Shown here in pieces: positions 35,822 through 44,570 of a stretch of DNA of 47,393 bases. Origin of the DNA: an uncultured Sulfitobacter sp. (GTDB taxonomy: Bacteria; Pseudomonadota; Alphaproteobacteria; Rhodobacterales; Rhodobacteraceae); the NCBI GenBank assembly GCA_913060815.1, contig CAJXSZ010000024.1, positions 1 through 47,393 of the forward strand, given 5' to 3'. Numbering within the stretch: position 1 is the first letter of the stretch; every line of letters begins with the position of its first letter. The notes beneath the pieces are model-generated. The model did not search any database. It was not told the origin of the DNA and was given only the letters and a program-made list of their open reading frames with translations. The translations under genes and the position numbers were made by a program.

Positions 35822-36055
35822 ATGGCAAAAGACCCGACCCCGAATGATCCCCCTGTTCCCGACAACCCTATGCCGCCGACACCCGAGCCCGCGCCCGATC
35901 TGCCGCCCGCGGCCCAGCGCGCTCTGGCCGAGGCCGCAGAGCGGCGCGCAGAGGCACAAAAGCTGGAGATGCCCACCGAATTAGGCGGACGCAATGGGCC
36001 CGAACCCGTACGCTATGGAGATTGGGAGAAAAAAGGCATCGCAATCGATTTTTAA
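35822..36055 (+). CDS. Succinate dehydrogenase assembly factor 4 (DUF1674)
   Basis: A 77-residue protein with a Pro/Asp-rich N-terminus, an Ala/Glu helix, and the diagnostic DUF1674 C-terminus RNGPEPVRYGDWEKKGIAIDF-like block (residues 57-77). SdhAF4 homologues bind flavinylated SdhA and protect it before complex II assembly. AAGGA sits upstream of the ATG. A hairpin at 36072-36102 follows closely. The short length is normal for bacterial members. Confidence 0.88.
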   Translation: MAKDPTPNDPPVPDNPMPPTPEPAPDLPPAAQRALAEAAERRAEAQKLEMPTELGGRNGPEPVRYGDWEKKGIAIDF

Positions 36056-36071
36056 CGGTGGCAGATGCAAA

Positions 36072-36102
36072 GAGCCCGGAGTTTTGCATAAACTCCAGGC
36101 TC
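36072..36102. terminator. Bidirectional terminator-like hairpin
   Basis: A 13-base inverted repeat (GAGCCCGGAGTTT / AAACTCCAGGCTC, one mismatch) with loop TGCAT lies between the convergent SdhAF4 and small secreted protein genes. Its position, 17 bases after one stop and 27 after the other, fits shared transcript termination. Confidence 0.65.
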
Positions 36103-36128
36103 AAGACGTTAACAAATTATATCGTTGT

Positions 36129-36485
36129 TTACCGCAGAGAGAAGTCCGCACTATCGCCTCTGCCCTGTTCGGTCGTGAAGCGGATCTTTCTGCCTGAAGC
36201 TTTCACTTCGGCACAATCATAGCCCAAATCATCGCCGCCCCACTCAAGGCTGCGACAGAAGTAACCGTTCTTCCATGTCCAGTTGCCGCTGATATCCCAC
36301 GTCGCACCGCGCCCGGAAATCGTGCCGTTTGATCCTACGTTTAGGCGAACCAGCGGTCGCGTCAGCGTTTTGCCGCTCACGATGTTCTTGAACTCTGCCG
36401 CGCTGTTCACCTTGCTAAGCTCCGCAGCAGCAGGTGTAGCGAGTGCAACCGCAACGGCGGCCAATACTGGTAACATACGTGACAT
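36129..36485 (-). CDS. Small secreted protein of unknown function
   Basis: A 118-residue protein with a signal peptide (cleaved near ATPAAAEL, about residue 21) and a compact mature domain of about 97 residues. It carries a WDISGNWTWKNGYFCRSL motif and two cysteines (in YFCRSL and YDCAEV) that probably form a disulphide in the periplasm. AGGAGAG supports ATG 36485. Close homologues appear to be roseobacter-specific in my knowledge, with no assigned function. It follows dapB on the same strand after a 100-base gap, so linkage to lysine synthesis is not implied. Confidence 0.75.
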   Translation of the reverse strand: MSRMLPVLAAVAVALATPAAAELSKVNSAAEFKNIVSGKTLTRPLVRLNVGSNGTISGRGATWDISGNWTWKNGYFCRSLEWGGDDLGYDCAEVKASGRKIRFTTEQGRGDSADFSLR

Positions 36486-36586
36486 AGCGTCTCTCCTACG
36501 AGGTTTGTTGCAGAATATACGCATCAAACAGGAGATTAGTTTCACTTGGCTTGCGATTATTTTACATAATCTGCGCCAATAGCGTG

Positions 36587-37402
36587 TCAGTCGTTCAGCC
36601 CCAGCACGTCCAGCATGTCATATTCTCCCGCTGCACGCCCCTGCCCCCAAAGGGCCGCCTTAAGCGCGCCCCGCGCAAACAACGCGCGGTCCGAGGCGAT
36701 GTGGCGCAGCACGATCCGCTCGCCCGCACCTGCAAACATCACATCATGCTCACCCACGATGTCGCCACCGCGGATAGCTGAGAATCCGATATCGCCGCGC
36801 TTGCGCGCACCCGTGATCCCGTCCCGTCCCGAATCGCTCACGTCTGAAAGCGTCACGCCGCGCCCCTCAGCAGCGGCTTCGCCCAACATCAAAGCGGTGC
36901 CGGAGGGCGCATCGACTTTTTTGTTATGGTGGGATTCGATGATCTCAATATCGAAATCCGCGTCCAACGCGGCGGCGACTTTCTTGGTAAGCAGCGTCAG
37001 CAAATTGACACCAAGGCTCATGTTTCCTGCCCGCACAATCACTGCGCGCGCAGCAGGTGCCTTGAGTTGGGCGATCTCGTCCTCGGTCATACCAGTGGTG
37101 CCTATGACATGTACAATGCCCGCTTCCGCTGCGGTCTGCGCGAAAGCAACCGTGGCGGCAGGGGCTGTAAAATCAATCACCGCTTGCGCATCTGCCATGC
37201 CTGCTGCCGCGTCGTCGGTCACGGTCACACCTGATGGGGCAACGCCCATCACGGTTCCCAAATCCTGCCCGATCCAGTCATGGCCCGACCGCTCGATCGC
37301 ACCGGCCAAGTGCATCTTCTCGTGCGCCAGAACCTCCCGCACCAGCATCTGCCCCATGCGGCCAGAGACCCCTGTGATCGCTATTCCTGTTGTTTGTGAC
37401 AT
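36587..37402 (-). CDS. dapB: 4-hydroxy-tetrahydrodipicolinate reductase
   Basis: A 271-residue NAD(P)H-dependent reductase of the lysine/meso-diaminopimelate pathway. The nucleotide site is [10 protein letters not shown] (residues 11-20). The catalytic motif [15 protein letters not shown] places His158-His159 and Lys161-Lys162 as in the E. coli enzyme. AGGAG precedes the ATG. It is divergent from rbfA. Confidence 0.96.
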   Translation of the reverse strand: MSQTTGIAITGVSGRMGQMLVREVLAHEKMHLAGAIERSGHDWIGQDLGTVMGVAPSGVTVTDDAAAGMADAQAVIDFTAPAATVAFAQTAAEAGIVHVIGTTGMTEDEIAQLKAPAARAVIVRAGNMSLGVNLLTLLTKKVAAALDADFDIEIIESHHNKKVDAPSGTALMLGEAAAEGRGVTLSDVSDSGRDGITGARKRGDIGFSAIRGGDIVGEHDVMFAGAGERIVLRHIASDRALFARGALKAALWGQGRAAGEYDMLDVLGLND

Positions 37403-37489
37403 GGCCGTACTCCTCGCGCTGCGCTGATTGGCGGTGTAGCGTGCGCAGCCCCGCTTGGCAAAGAAGTTAAGAGCGCTTAGATGGGGGTC

Positions 37490-37909
37490 ATGGCTTATAA
37501 CAAATCTCCCCAGACCTCAGGCCCGGGCCAGCGTCAGCTGCGCGTGGGTGAAACCGTCCGCCGCGCCCTCAGCGAGGTGCTCGCACGCGGCGATGTGCAT
37601 GACCCGGACCTGAACCGCATGTCTATCACCGTTGGCGAAGTCCGCATGTCCAACGATCTCAAGGTCGCCACTGCCTATGTGCTGCCACTAGGCGGCGAGG
37701 GGCAGGACGACCTGCTCAAGATCCTTGGCCGCAATAAACACGAAATTCGCAAGCTGGTCGCCAAGAAGCTCACGCTCAAGTTCTCGCCCGAGATCCGCTT
37801 CCAGCTGGACCTCACCTTTGACCAAATGGACGAGACGCGCCGCATGCTGTCAGAGGACCGCGTGCGCCGTGACGCCGATGCGCCCGACAGGGACACGGAC
37901 GAGGCGTGA
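37490..37909 (+). CDS. rbfA: Ribosome-binding factor A
   Basis: A 139-residue KH-fold protein needed for late 16S rRNA maturation of the 30S subunit. The core [16 protein letters not shown] and [21 protein letters not shown] are diagnostic. The MAYNKS start matches relatives; an in-frame ATG three codons upstream (37481) is also possible. The last bases overlap the GTG start of the glycosidase-like gene. The cluster continues with truB and rpsO, as in most bacteria. Confidence 0.93.
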   Translation: MAYNKSPQTSGPGQRQLRVGETVRRALSEVLARGDVHDPDLNRMSITVGEVRMSNDLKVATAYVLPLGGEGQDDLLKILGRNKHEIRKLVAKKLTLKFSPEIRFQLDLTFDQMDETRRMLSEDRVRRDADAPDRDTDEA

Positions 37910-38724
37910 TCCGCCACCTCGCCTCTGCGGTTGTAATGTGTCTACTGGCACAGCCTGCGCTGGCCGCTACCTGTCGCGAGGAAGCTTATGCAGGTGTCGA
38001 CTACGCAATCTGCGATGTAAATGTGACCCAAGAGGTCCTGCGCCTGTTTCTCTACGAGCCGGACACCACGCGCCCCTACGGCTATTTCAGCACCCTCAAT
38101 GCCGCCCTTGAGGATCAAGGCTTTGCGCTTGGCTTTGCCACTAATGCAGGGATGTACCACGACGACCGCGCGCCCGTGGGTCTTTATATCGAGGACGGCG
38201 TCACCGTGCAGGGCGTCATCAGCAACGCTGGTCCTGGCAATTTCGGGCTACTGCCCAACGGCATTCTGTGCCTACGCGACCGGCGCATCGATGTGATCGA
38301 AACGCTGCGCTATGTCGCCGAGGCGCCCGACTGCACAAGCGCGACCCAGTCAGGGCCAATGCTGGTGATCGACGGCGCGCTGCATCCGCGCTTTCTGCGT
38401 GATTCCACCTCGCGCTTTATCCGCAATGGTGTAGGCACCAATGAGGACGGCACCGTCGCCTCTTTTGTCATCTCCAACAGCCCTGTAACCTTTCACGCCT
38501 TTGGCAGTATGTTCCGCGACCATCTCGGCCTGAAAAACGCGCTCTATTTCGATGGTAACGTCTCCCGCTTGCGCGCGCCCGAACTGGGGCGCAATGACAT
38601 CGGCTTTGGCGCGCTTGGACCGATCATTGGCGTTGTAGAGGGCGCAAAGCCGCCGCCCCTACCCGCATCTGAGGCCACATCCGAAGAGGCGCTGGATACC
38701 GCACCCGAGACGGACGACGAGTAA
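37906..38724 (+). CDS. Secreted phosphodiester glycosidase family protein (DUF2233)
   Basis: A 272-residue protein with a signal peptide ([20 protein letters not shown]) and a phosphodiester glycosidase domain of the NAGPA/YigE type, seen in [24 protein letters not shown] and the C-terminal [14 protein letters not shown]. The fold cleaves sugar-phosphodiester bonds in the human enzyme; bacterial members are mostly uncharacterised and periplasmic. GTG start overlaps the rbfA stop (GTGA). An acidic, low-complexity C-terminus ends the protein. It is an unusual guest between rbfA and truB. Confidence 0.82.
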   Translation: MIRHLASAVVMCLLAQPALAATCREEAYAGVDYAICDVNVTQEVLRLFLYEPDTTRPYGYFSTLNAALEDQGFALGFATNAGMYHDDRAPVGLYIEDGVTVQGVISNAGPGNFGLLPNGILCLRDRRIDVIETLRYVAEAPDCTSATQSGPMLVIDGALHPRFLRDSTSRFIRNGVGTNEDGTVASFVISNSPVTFHAFGSMFRDHLGLKNALYFDGNVSRLRAPELGRNDIGFGALGPIIGVVEGAKPPPLPASEATSEEALDTAPETDDE

Positions 38725-38794
38725 CCCCGTTGCACGCAGACCCACAATCTGCAAAACGGCGCGCAACCTAAACTCAACCATCCGAGGACAGCAC

Positions 38795-39718
38795 ATGGCA
38801 CGCAAACGCAAAGGGCGCGATATTTCGGGCTGGGTCGTGATCGACAAACCTGCGGGGCCGACCTCCACAGCAGTGGTCAACAAAGTCCGCTGGGCCTTTG
38901 ACGCCAAGAAAGCAGGCCATGCAGGCACGCTTGACCCCGACGCCACTGGCGTGCTGGCCATCGCTTTGGGCGAGGCGACCAAGACGGTCCCCTATATCAC
39001 CGATGCGCTCAAGGCATACGTCTTTACCGTGCGACTGGGCGCCGCCACGAACACCGACGATCTGGAGGGAGAGGTCATCGCCACCTCCGACCTGCGCCCT
39101 GACGATGCCGCGATCAAGGAAGCGCTGCACGGCTTTGTAGGCGATATTGAACAGGTGCCACCGCAATTCTCTGCCGTAAAAATCGACGGGGAGCGCGCCT
39201 ACAAGCGCGCCCGCGACGGCGAGGAAATGGAGCTCGCCGCCCGCCCGCTTTATGTCGAAAGCCTGATCATGCTGGAGCGACCTGACGCCGATCACGTCAC
39301 GCTCGAGATGGTCTGCGGCAAGGGCGGCTATGTCCGCTCTATCGCGCGCGATCTGGGTGAGGTGTTGGGCTGCAAAGGCCACGTGCGCGAATTGCGCCGC
39401 ACATGGTCCGGCCCTTTTGATGTAGCCGATGCCGTCACATTGGCACAGGTCGAAGAAATGGCCAAAACCCCAGCGTTAGACACGTATCTTAGCCCGCTGG
39501 AGCTTGGCCTCAATGACCTGCCCCAAGTCACCGCCAGTACCGAGGGGGCCGCCAAACTTCGCAACGGCAATCCGGGCATGGTCTTTGCCAATGATGTTGA
39601 ATACGGCGACGAATGCTGGGCCGCCCATGAGGGCCGCGCGGTGGCTGTAGGTGTGTTCCGCTCGGGCGAGCTGCACCCCTCCCGCGTGTTTAACCTGCCC
39701 GACAGCGCAGACGCCTGA
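38795..39718 (+). CDS. truB: tRNA pseudouridine-55 synthase
   Basis: A 307-residue enzyme that makes pseudouridine 55 in the T-loop of tRNAs. The catalytic Asp47 is in [13 protein letters not shown]. The N-terminal [13 protein letters not shown] and the later [19 protein letters not shown] are family hallmarks. GAGGAC precedes the ATG. A DUF1643 gene follows five bases after the stop. Confidence 0.96.
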   Translation: MARKRKGRDISGWVVIDKPAGPTSTAVVNKVRWAFDAKKAGHAGTLDPDATGVLAIALGEATKTVPYITDALKAYVFTVRLGAATNTDDLEGEVIATSDLRPDDAAIKEALHGFVGDIEQVPPQFSAVKIDGERAYKRARDGEEMELAARPLYVESLIMLERPDADHVTLEMVCGKGGYVRSIARDLGEVLGCKGHVRELRRTWSGPFDVADAVTLAQVEEMAKTPALDTYLSPLELGLNDLPQVTASTEGAAKLRNGNPGMVFANDVEYGDECWAAHEGRAVAVGVFRSGELHPSRVFNLPDSADA

Positions 39719-39723
39719 GCTCT

Positions 39724-40233
39724 ATGATCATCCGCAGCCACATCAAAGGCGATGCGCCTTCCACGGCTGTATATTCGGACTGCGAATCCTACCGCTACAG
39801 CCTAACGCGGGTTTGGGAGCCTGCGGGCCGCCGCGTGGTGTTTGTCATGCTCAACCCCTCCACCGCGACGGAGGTCCAGAATGATCCCACCATCCACCGT
39901 TGCGAACAACGCGCGCGCACCTTGGGCTTTGGTGGATTTCGCGCGGTGAATATCTTTGCTCTGCGCGCAACTGATCCACGCGACATGAAGGGCGCGCAAG
40001 ACCCCGAAGGCGCGGACAACAGCACCGCGCTGGATGAGGCGGCACTTTGGGCGGATCTGGTGATTGCCGCATGGGGCGTGCACGGCGCGCACCGCGATCA
40101 GGGGCCGCGCACGGTCGAGCGACTGCGCGCGGCGGGTCACACGCTCTATCATCTGGGGCTCACGAAAGAGGGCCATCCGCGCCATCCCCTCTATCTTTCT
40201 TATGCCACTCAACCACAGCTCTGGACGCCCTAA
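39724..40233 (+). CDS. DUF1643 family protein
   Basis: A 169-residue protein recognised as DUF1643 from VVFVMLNPSTATEVQNDPTIHRCEQRARTLGFGG-type residues (about 38-72) and the VNIFALRATDPRDM segment. Function is unknown, and members are found both in core operons and in mobile or defence-rich regions of other genomes. No signal peptide. It sits five bases after truB, without a strong ribosome site, and is probably translated by coupling. Confidence 0.85.
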   Translation: MIIRSHIKGDAPSTAVYSDCESYRYSLTRVWEPAGRRVVFVMLNPSTATEVQNDPTIHRCEQRARTLGFGGFRAVNIFALRATDPRDMKGAQDPEGADNSTALDEAALWADLVIAAWGVHGAHRDQGPRTVERLRAAGHTLYHLGLTKEGHPRHPLYLSYATQPQLWTP

Positions 40234-40352
40234 ATTCAGGTCGAGAGAGCCTTACGCCTTATTAACCACTCTGGCCGTAGAGTTTTGACAAATCGGGGCG
40301 ATTCTGCGCTATTTGACGGGTCGCAGGTCGCGGCGTTTACAGGGCGACTACT

Positions 40353-41456
40353 ATGTTATGGTTAGCAGGACTTATGGGATTGATGGCCGTCGGCACCGTC
40401 TCTTTTGTGGAGCCGTTGGCCGAGCCCGAAGAAGAAGACATCCCTGCGCCCGAGGACTTGCAGACAACTGATGATCTGCCGCCTCCCCCTGACCAAACCA
40501 CGAATGTGGCCAATCTGACCGCCGACGAAACGGCTATGGCCGCCGCTACGTTCGACCCTGATTATGATTCGCGCGGCGGTGACGATGCAGCCCTGCTAGA
40601 ACCTCTGATTATTGATGAAGCCAACACCATCGAACTGGTCGAGGGTAATGATACGGACGACGAAATTGATGGCGCCGACGGCAATGACCGCATTCAGGGG
40701 CTGGATGGCGATGACGACCTGAATGGCGGGGCCGGCAATGACGAGTTGCGCGGCGACCGCGGAGAAGATGCTCTGAATGGTGGGGCAGGAAATGACACAC
40801 TGCTGGGCGAGGATGGCGCGGATGTCATGCGCGGGGGCGATGCAGATGATACACTCTTCGGCCAGAATGCAGATGACAAAGCCTTCGGCGATGCGGGTAA
40901 CGACTCCCTGCATGGCTCCGCAGGCAACGATGAACTCGATGGCGGCGCGGGCGACGACACCCTCAGCGGCGGTCTCGATGATGATACGCTGACAGGCGGT
41001 GCAGGGTCGGATCTTTTGTTCGGGGGCTGGGGCAATGATGTCCTGAACGGCCTGATGCGCAACGCCGTCGGGGCGGATGAGGACGACAGCGATTTCCTGA
41101 ATGGCGGCGGGGGCGATGACAGCATCCTTGTCGGTGCGGGCGATATCGTATCCGCCGGTGACGGCGCTGACGAGATTGTGCTGGGCGACTGGCTCGGCGC
41201 GGGGGAAGCAGCTGAAATTCTGGACTACAGCGCCGAAGACGACAATCTGGTTCTTGTTTGGGACGATGGAAGCGCTGGCAATGAAGAGCCGGTCATCACC
41301 CTGTCTCTGGACACCGATGAATACGATGAGGAACAGACCCTTGTTCTGCTCGATGGTGCGGTGGTTGCCACGGTAAACGGCACCAGTCTTACCGTCGCCG
41401 ATATTGCGCTCATCCCGCTCAGCACGGCAACACAGGTTGGGCTCGTGTCTGCCTGA
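40353..41456 (+). CDS. RTX (hemolysin-type Ca-binding repeat) protein with N-terminal hydrophobic segment
   Basis: A 367-residue acidic protein. Residues 1-19 form a hydrophobic segment (MLWLAGLMGLMAVGTVSFV) without a clear cleavage site, followed by a Pro/Glu/Asp linker (20-95) and about ten RTX-like nonapeptides of the GGxGxDxLx type between about residues 97 and 270, such as LNGGAGNDELRGD and LSGGLDDDTLTGG. These bind Ca2+ and fold into beta-rolls. The C-terminal domain has beta-rich, acidic sequence resembling RTX C-termini. No type I secretion genes are near. A membrane-tethered, Ca-binding surface or periplasmic protein is one reading. Confidence 0.82.
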   Translation: MLWLAGLMGLMAVGTVSFVEPLAEPEEEDIPAPEDLQTTDDLPPPPDQTTNVANLTADETAMAAATFDPDYDSRGGDDAALLEPLIIDEANTIELVEGNDTDDEIDGADGNDRIQGLDGDDDLNGGAGNDELRGDRGEDALNGGAGNDTLLGEDGADVMRGGDADDTLFGQNADDKAFGDAGNDSLHGSAGNDELDGGAGDDTLSGGLDDDTLTGGAGSDLLFGGWGNDVLNGLMRNAVGADEDDSDFLNGGGGDDSILVGAGDIVSAGDGADEIVLGDWLGAGEAAEILDYSAEDDNLVLVWDDGSAGNEEPVITLSLDTDEYDEEQTLVLLDGAVVATVNGTSLTVADIALIPLSTATQVGLVSA

Positions 41457-41492
41457 CCCATCGCGGTACATGTGGCCTTATAAATTAAGCCT

Positions 41493-41521
41493 TTGCCAAT
41501 TCCGCCAATCCTGCCTATACG
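41493..41521 (+). promoter_or_regulatory. Candidate sigma-70 promoter for rpsO
   Basis: TTGCCA (41493-41498), 17-base spacer, TATACG (41516-41521). It would start transcription near 41528, leaving a leader of about 95 bases before the rpsO ATG. Confidence 0.5.
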
Positions 41522-41522
41522 C

Positions 41523-41561
41523 GCCCATCGCAGCTCACTTTCTGCGAATCCCTCCATGGGC
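41523..41561 (+). promoter_or_regulatory. Possible structured leader of rpsO
   Basis: GCCCATCGCAG (41523-41533) can pair with CTGCG (41542-41546) and ATGGGC (41556-41561), giving an 11-bp helix with a 9-base bulge and an 8-base loop. S15 represses its own mRNA through leader structures in several bacteria. The helix would be complete only in transcripts starting upstream of the predicted promoter start. Confidence 0.3.
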
Positions 41562-41623
41562 CTGCACTGGACGACATCCCGGGCAGCGCCATCCATATTT
41601 AACCTTTTGACAAGGAGACCCCG

Positions 41624-41893
41624 ATGTCGATTACGAAAGAAGAAAAAGCACGCATCATGAGCGAATTCGGCGCCAAAGAAGGCGATACCGGTTCCCCTGA
41701 AGTACAAGTTGCCGTTCTCAGCTCGCGCATCGCGACCCTGACCGAGCACTTCAAGACACACAAGAAAGACAACCACGGCCGCCGTGGTCTGTTGAAAATG
41801 GTTGCAACGCGCCGCAAGCTTCTGGACTACGTCAAGTCCAAGGACGTTGCCCGTTACCAAGACCTGATCAAACGTCTGGGCCTGCGCCGCTAA
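41624..41893 (+). CDS. rpsO: Ribosomal protein S15
   Basis: An 89-residue 30S subunit protein that binds 16S rRNA and nucleates assembly of the central domain. The full S15 fold is present, including [19 protein letters not shown] and the C-terminal [18 protein letters not shown] is ideally placed. A strong terminator follows. In most genomes pnp comes next; here it does not. Confidence 0.98.
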   Translation: MSITKEEKARIMSEFGAKEGDTGSPEVQVAVLSSRIATLTEHFKTHKKDNHGRRGLLKMVATRRKLLDYVKSKDVARYQDLIKRLGLRR

Positions 41894-41932
41894 GCGTATC
41901 GCCTATGCGGCTTGGCCGCAGTGACAAGATAC

Positions 41933-41966
41933 AAACCGCGCTCTTTTCACAGGGCGCGGTTTTTTT
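41933..41966 (+). terminator. Intrinsic terminator of rpsO
   Basis: AAACCGCGC (41933-41941) pairs with GCGCGGTTT (41954-41962), followed by more T residues (six in a row from 41961). A textbook rho-independent terminator 40 bases after the rpsO stop. Confidence 0.9.
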
Positions 41967-42090
41967 ATATCGCATTGGTAACCCATCAATAATCGGGCGT
42001 TCGCCCAGATACTGACGCGCCACGCCCTTTTTTCTCCTTATGAACTCTCTTGGTTCCCGTCACCTTGCCCTGCAACAAAGGGAGGGGTCC

Positions 42091-43887
42091 ATGAGATCAC
42101 TATTAATAACTGGCGTGCTGTTGCTCACGCTGCTCACATTTTATTCAGCGCTCTGGTTCAAATCAGAAACGATCGAAGATGATATTACGAACCGCGTCAA
42201 CGAAGATCTGAACACCGCCGACGCGAAAGACATCGACATTGATGTAGATGGCCGCCACGTTACCTTGACTGGCGTCGTATATGATGCCGCAACCGAGGAT
42301 GCCTATCTCGAGACTGCCAACAGCACTTACGGTGCTTTGGGTCCGATCGACGGGCTGACGCTACGCGACGGCATGGGCTTTTTGAAAGCTGTGAAATCAC
42401 CAGACGGGATCACCCTAACAGGTGCTGTCCCTTCGGAAGAGGCACGCATTGCCTTGCTTGAGGCGGCCACATCGGGCACCGAGGGCACCGTGACCGATGC
42501 AATGACTGTTGGCGCTGCCGCAGGCGCATGGACAGAGGAGGCCGGCTTTGGCATTGCGCAAATGGCAGGGCTTACGACAGGCACACTCTCGGCAACATCC
42601 GACAGCTATACTCTGTCTGGCACCACCGATGGCGACGCCACCGCCCTCAGCGCATCATTGAATGAGCGCGCGGGCTGGCAGTCCTTTGTCTCCGCTCCAA
42701 ACCGCCAGATCGACATGGACGGCCAGATTAACGCGCTCGAATCCGAGCTCTCGGGCCTTGAAGGTCAGGTCGAGACACTCACCGCAGATCTGGGTGCACG
42801 CGATGAAACGGTCGCTGGCCTCACCTCCGAGCGCGACACGCTCGCCGCTTCGCTCACCGCCATGACTCTGTTGCGTGATGACGCCGTTGAGCAAACGAAT
42901 GCCAGCACGGCAGAGCTTGTCGCACAGCGCGATGCGCTCGCCACCGATCTGGAAAGCGCGCACGTCAAAAGCGGTGTGCAGTCAGATACTATTGCAGGCC
43001 TGACCGGCGAGAATGATGCGCTTAAGCAGTCTCTGGCCACCGTCACATCAGAGCGTGACACAGCACGGACCGATCTCGAAAATCTGCGCGCCAGCCTTGA
43101 TGACACACAATCAAGCACTGCCTCGTTGCAAGCTCTGTTGTCCGAAGCCCAAGGTCAGGTCGCCGAGCGCGATGTAATAATCGAAGGACTAAACGGCGAA
43201 GTAACCGATCTGAAGGATCAGCTAACCACCCAGACGGCCTCCTTGAACGCGGGTGAGCAGGACGATGCTGCCCTGCGAGCGCAGATTGCGGAGCAGTCAG
43301 GCATGATCGAGACGCTCACATCCGATGTTGCCGCGCGCGGCGAAACGATCCTGCGTCTGCAAGGCGAAAATGATACACTTGCCAAGGATGTGGACGCCAA
43401 AACTGCGATGGTTGCAGAACGTGATGCAACCGTAGCAGCGCTTGAGACCAGCCTCGCTTCCGCAGGATCCGAAGCAACCACAACGTCAAACGTGGCAGCC
43501 CCTGCCGCTATGGCCGCACAGTGTAGCGCCCGCGCTGGTGAAATTTTGCAAAACGCGCAGATCAACTTCGCCAGTGGCACCGCCAACATCCGCGACGCAT
43601 CCGTCCCGACACTTGAGCGTTTGACGGGTATTGCGCTCGCCTGTGGGGGTAGCGGTATGTCGGTAGAAATCGGCGGTCACACCGACAGCCAAGGCTCCGA
43701 TGAAAACAATCAACAGCTCAGCGAGCGTCGCGCACAAGCCGTGGCACAGTTTATGACGGATCGCGGCGTTCCCGCAGGCACGCTCCAGCCCGTTGGCTTC
43801 GGCGAAGCGCAGCCTGTCGGTGACAACGAGACCGTTGAAGGCCGTCAGGCAAACCGCCGTATCTCATTTGAATGGCAGGTGCGCTGA
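42091..43887 (+). CDS. BON / coiled-coil / OmpA-like envelope protein
   Basis: A 598-residue protein with an N-terminal membrane anchor (3-23), BON-like repeats (about 30-90 and 95-140, with a weaker third to about 205), a long coiled coil (about 210-460) rich in Leu/Asp/Glu/Thr, and a C-terminal OmpA peptidoglycan-binding domain (about 485-598) with GGHTDSQGSDENNQQLSERRAQAV. GGAGGGG supports ATG 42091. BON domains bind phospholipids, and OmpA domains bind diaminopimelate in the wall. The coiled coil could span much of the periplasm, so it may act as a tether. Co-transcribed with the helix-hairpin protein 48 bases later. Confidence 0.85.
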   Translation: MRSLLITGVLLLTLLTFYSALWFKSETIEDDITNRVNEDLNTADAKDIDIDVDGRHVTLTGVVYDAATEDAYLETANSTYGALGPIDGLTLRDGMGFLKAVKSPDGITLTGAVPSEEARIALLEAATSGTEGTVTDAMTVGAAAGAWTEEAGFGIAQMAGLTTGTLSATSDSYTLSGTTDGDATALSASLNERAGWQSFVSAPNRQIDMDGQINALESELSGLEGQVETLTADLGARDETVAGLTSERDTLAASLTAMTLLRDDAVEQTNASTAELVAQRDALATDLESAHVKSGVQSDTIAGLTGENDALKQSLATVTSERDTARTDLENLRASLDDTQSSTASLQALLSEAQGQVAERDVIIEGLNGEVTDLKDQLTTQTASLNAGEQDDAALRAQIAEQSGMIETLTSDVAARGETILRLQGENDTLAKDVDAKTAMVAERDATVAALETSLASAGSEATTTSNVAAPAAMAAQCSARAGEILQNAQINFASGTANIRDASVPTLERLTGIALACGGSGMSVEIGGHTDSQGSDENNQQLSERRAQAVAQFMTDRGVPAGTLQPVGFGEAQPVGDNETVEGRQANRRISFEWQVR

Positions 43888-43935
43888 TCCGCGCCTGATC
43901 CCCACATCAAAACTATAGAAATTCAGGAAACCAAT

Positions 43936-44454
43936 ATGACTTATCTTCTGACACAAATGTTCATCTACCTGCTCGTTGCCTTTCTTCTGGGCCTGCTTCT
44001 GGGTTGGTTGATCTGGCGCTATGGCAAGCCGTCCAGCGCCGAATTCGATGCCATGCGTGACGAGAACAAGCGCCTGCGCACCGATCTTGACACCTGCAAA
44101 ACCAAGAGCGCACGCCTTGAGGCACAGGCTGAGGCCGCGCCAGCGCCGGTAGCAGCACCCGCACCCGTCATGCCCGCAGCACCTGTTCCTGTGGTGGCCG
44201 AGGCGACCCCTGCCAGCAAGCCCGAAGGCCTTTCCGCTCCACGCGGCGGCACAGCAGACGAGCTCCAGCTCATCCACGGCGTTGGCCCCAAGATGGAGGG
44301 CATGTTGCACAAGTTGGGCTATTTCCACTTTGACCAGATCGCCAACTGGACCACAGCCGAGGTGGCTTGGGTCGATGACAATCTCGAAGGCTTCAAGGGT
44401 CGCGTAACGCGCGACAATTGGCAATCTCAGGCCAAAGTGCTCGCACGCGGCTAA
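43936..44454 (+). CDS. Membrane-anchored helix-hairpin-helix protein
   Basis: A 172-residue protein: one N-terminal membrane helix (about 7-28), an Asp/Arg/Lys helical stretch, a Pro/Ala linker (about 70-95), and a C-terminal domain (about 110-172) with LQLIHGVGPKMEGMLHKLGYFHFDQIANWT. This resembles the H3TH domain of predicted flap-endonuclease-like proteins (COG3743) and the C-terminal extension of some alphaproteobacterial NuoE proteins. No nuclease active-site cluster is evident. AGGAAA precedes the ATG. Pairing with an envelope tether gene suggests a structural or scaffolding role rather than DNA cleavage, but this is open. Confidence 0.75.
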   Translation: MTYLLTQMFIYLLVAFLLGLLLGWLIWRYGKPSSAEFDAMRDENKRLRTDLDTCKTKSARLEAQAEAAPAPVAAPAPVMPAAPVPVVAEATPASKPEGLSAPRGGTADELQLIHGVGPKMEGMLHKLGYFHFDQIANWTTAEVAWVDDNLEGFKGRVTRDNWQSQAKVLARG

Positions 44455-44477
44455 TCACTGGGAAATAAGACTGAAAG

Positions 44478-44505
44478 GAGCGGGCCGCGTGGTCCGCTCT
44501 TTTTC
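44478..44505 (+). terminator. Intrinsic terminator after the OmpA/helix-hairpin operon
   Basis: GAGCGGGCC (44478-44486) pairs with GGTCCGCTC (44491-44499, one G-T pair) with loop GCGT, followed by TTTTTC. A good rho-independent terminator 24 bases after the stop. Confidence 0.85.
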
Positions 44506-44570
44506 TTTGCGCAGCATTTGATTTGCGCCTAAGCCTGCGCAGGTGAGAGTATGCTAGGAAGGTGCGCGCC

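Noticed and set aside
40596..41471. Minus-strand 291-aa open frame and apparent tandem repeats opposite the RTX gene
   Set aside because: The repeats come from the RTX nonapeptides on the plus strand; the antisense frame mirrors them. They are not a CRISPR array, since there are no constant repeats with unique spacers.
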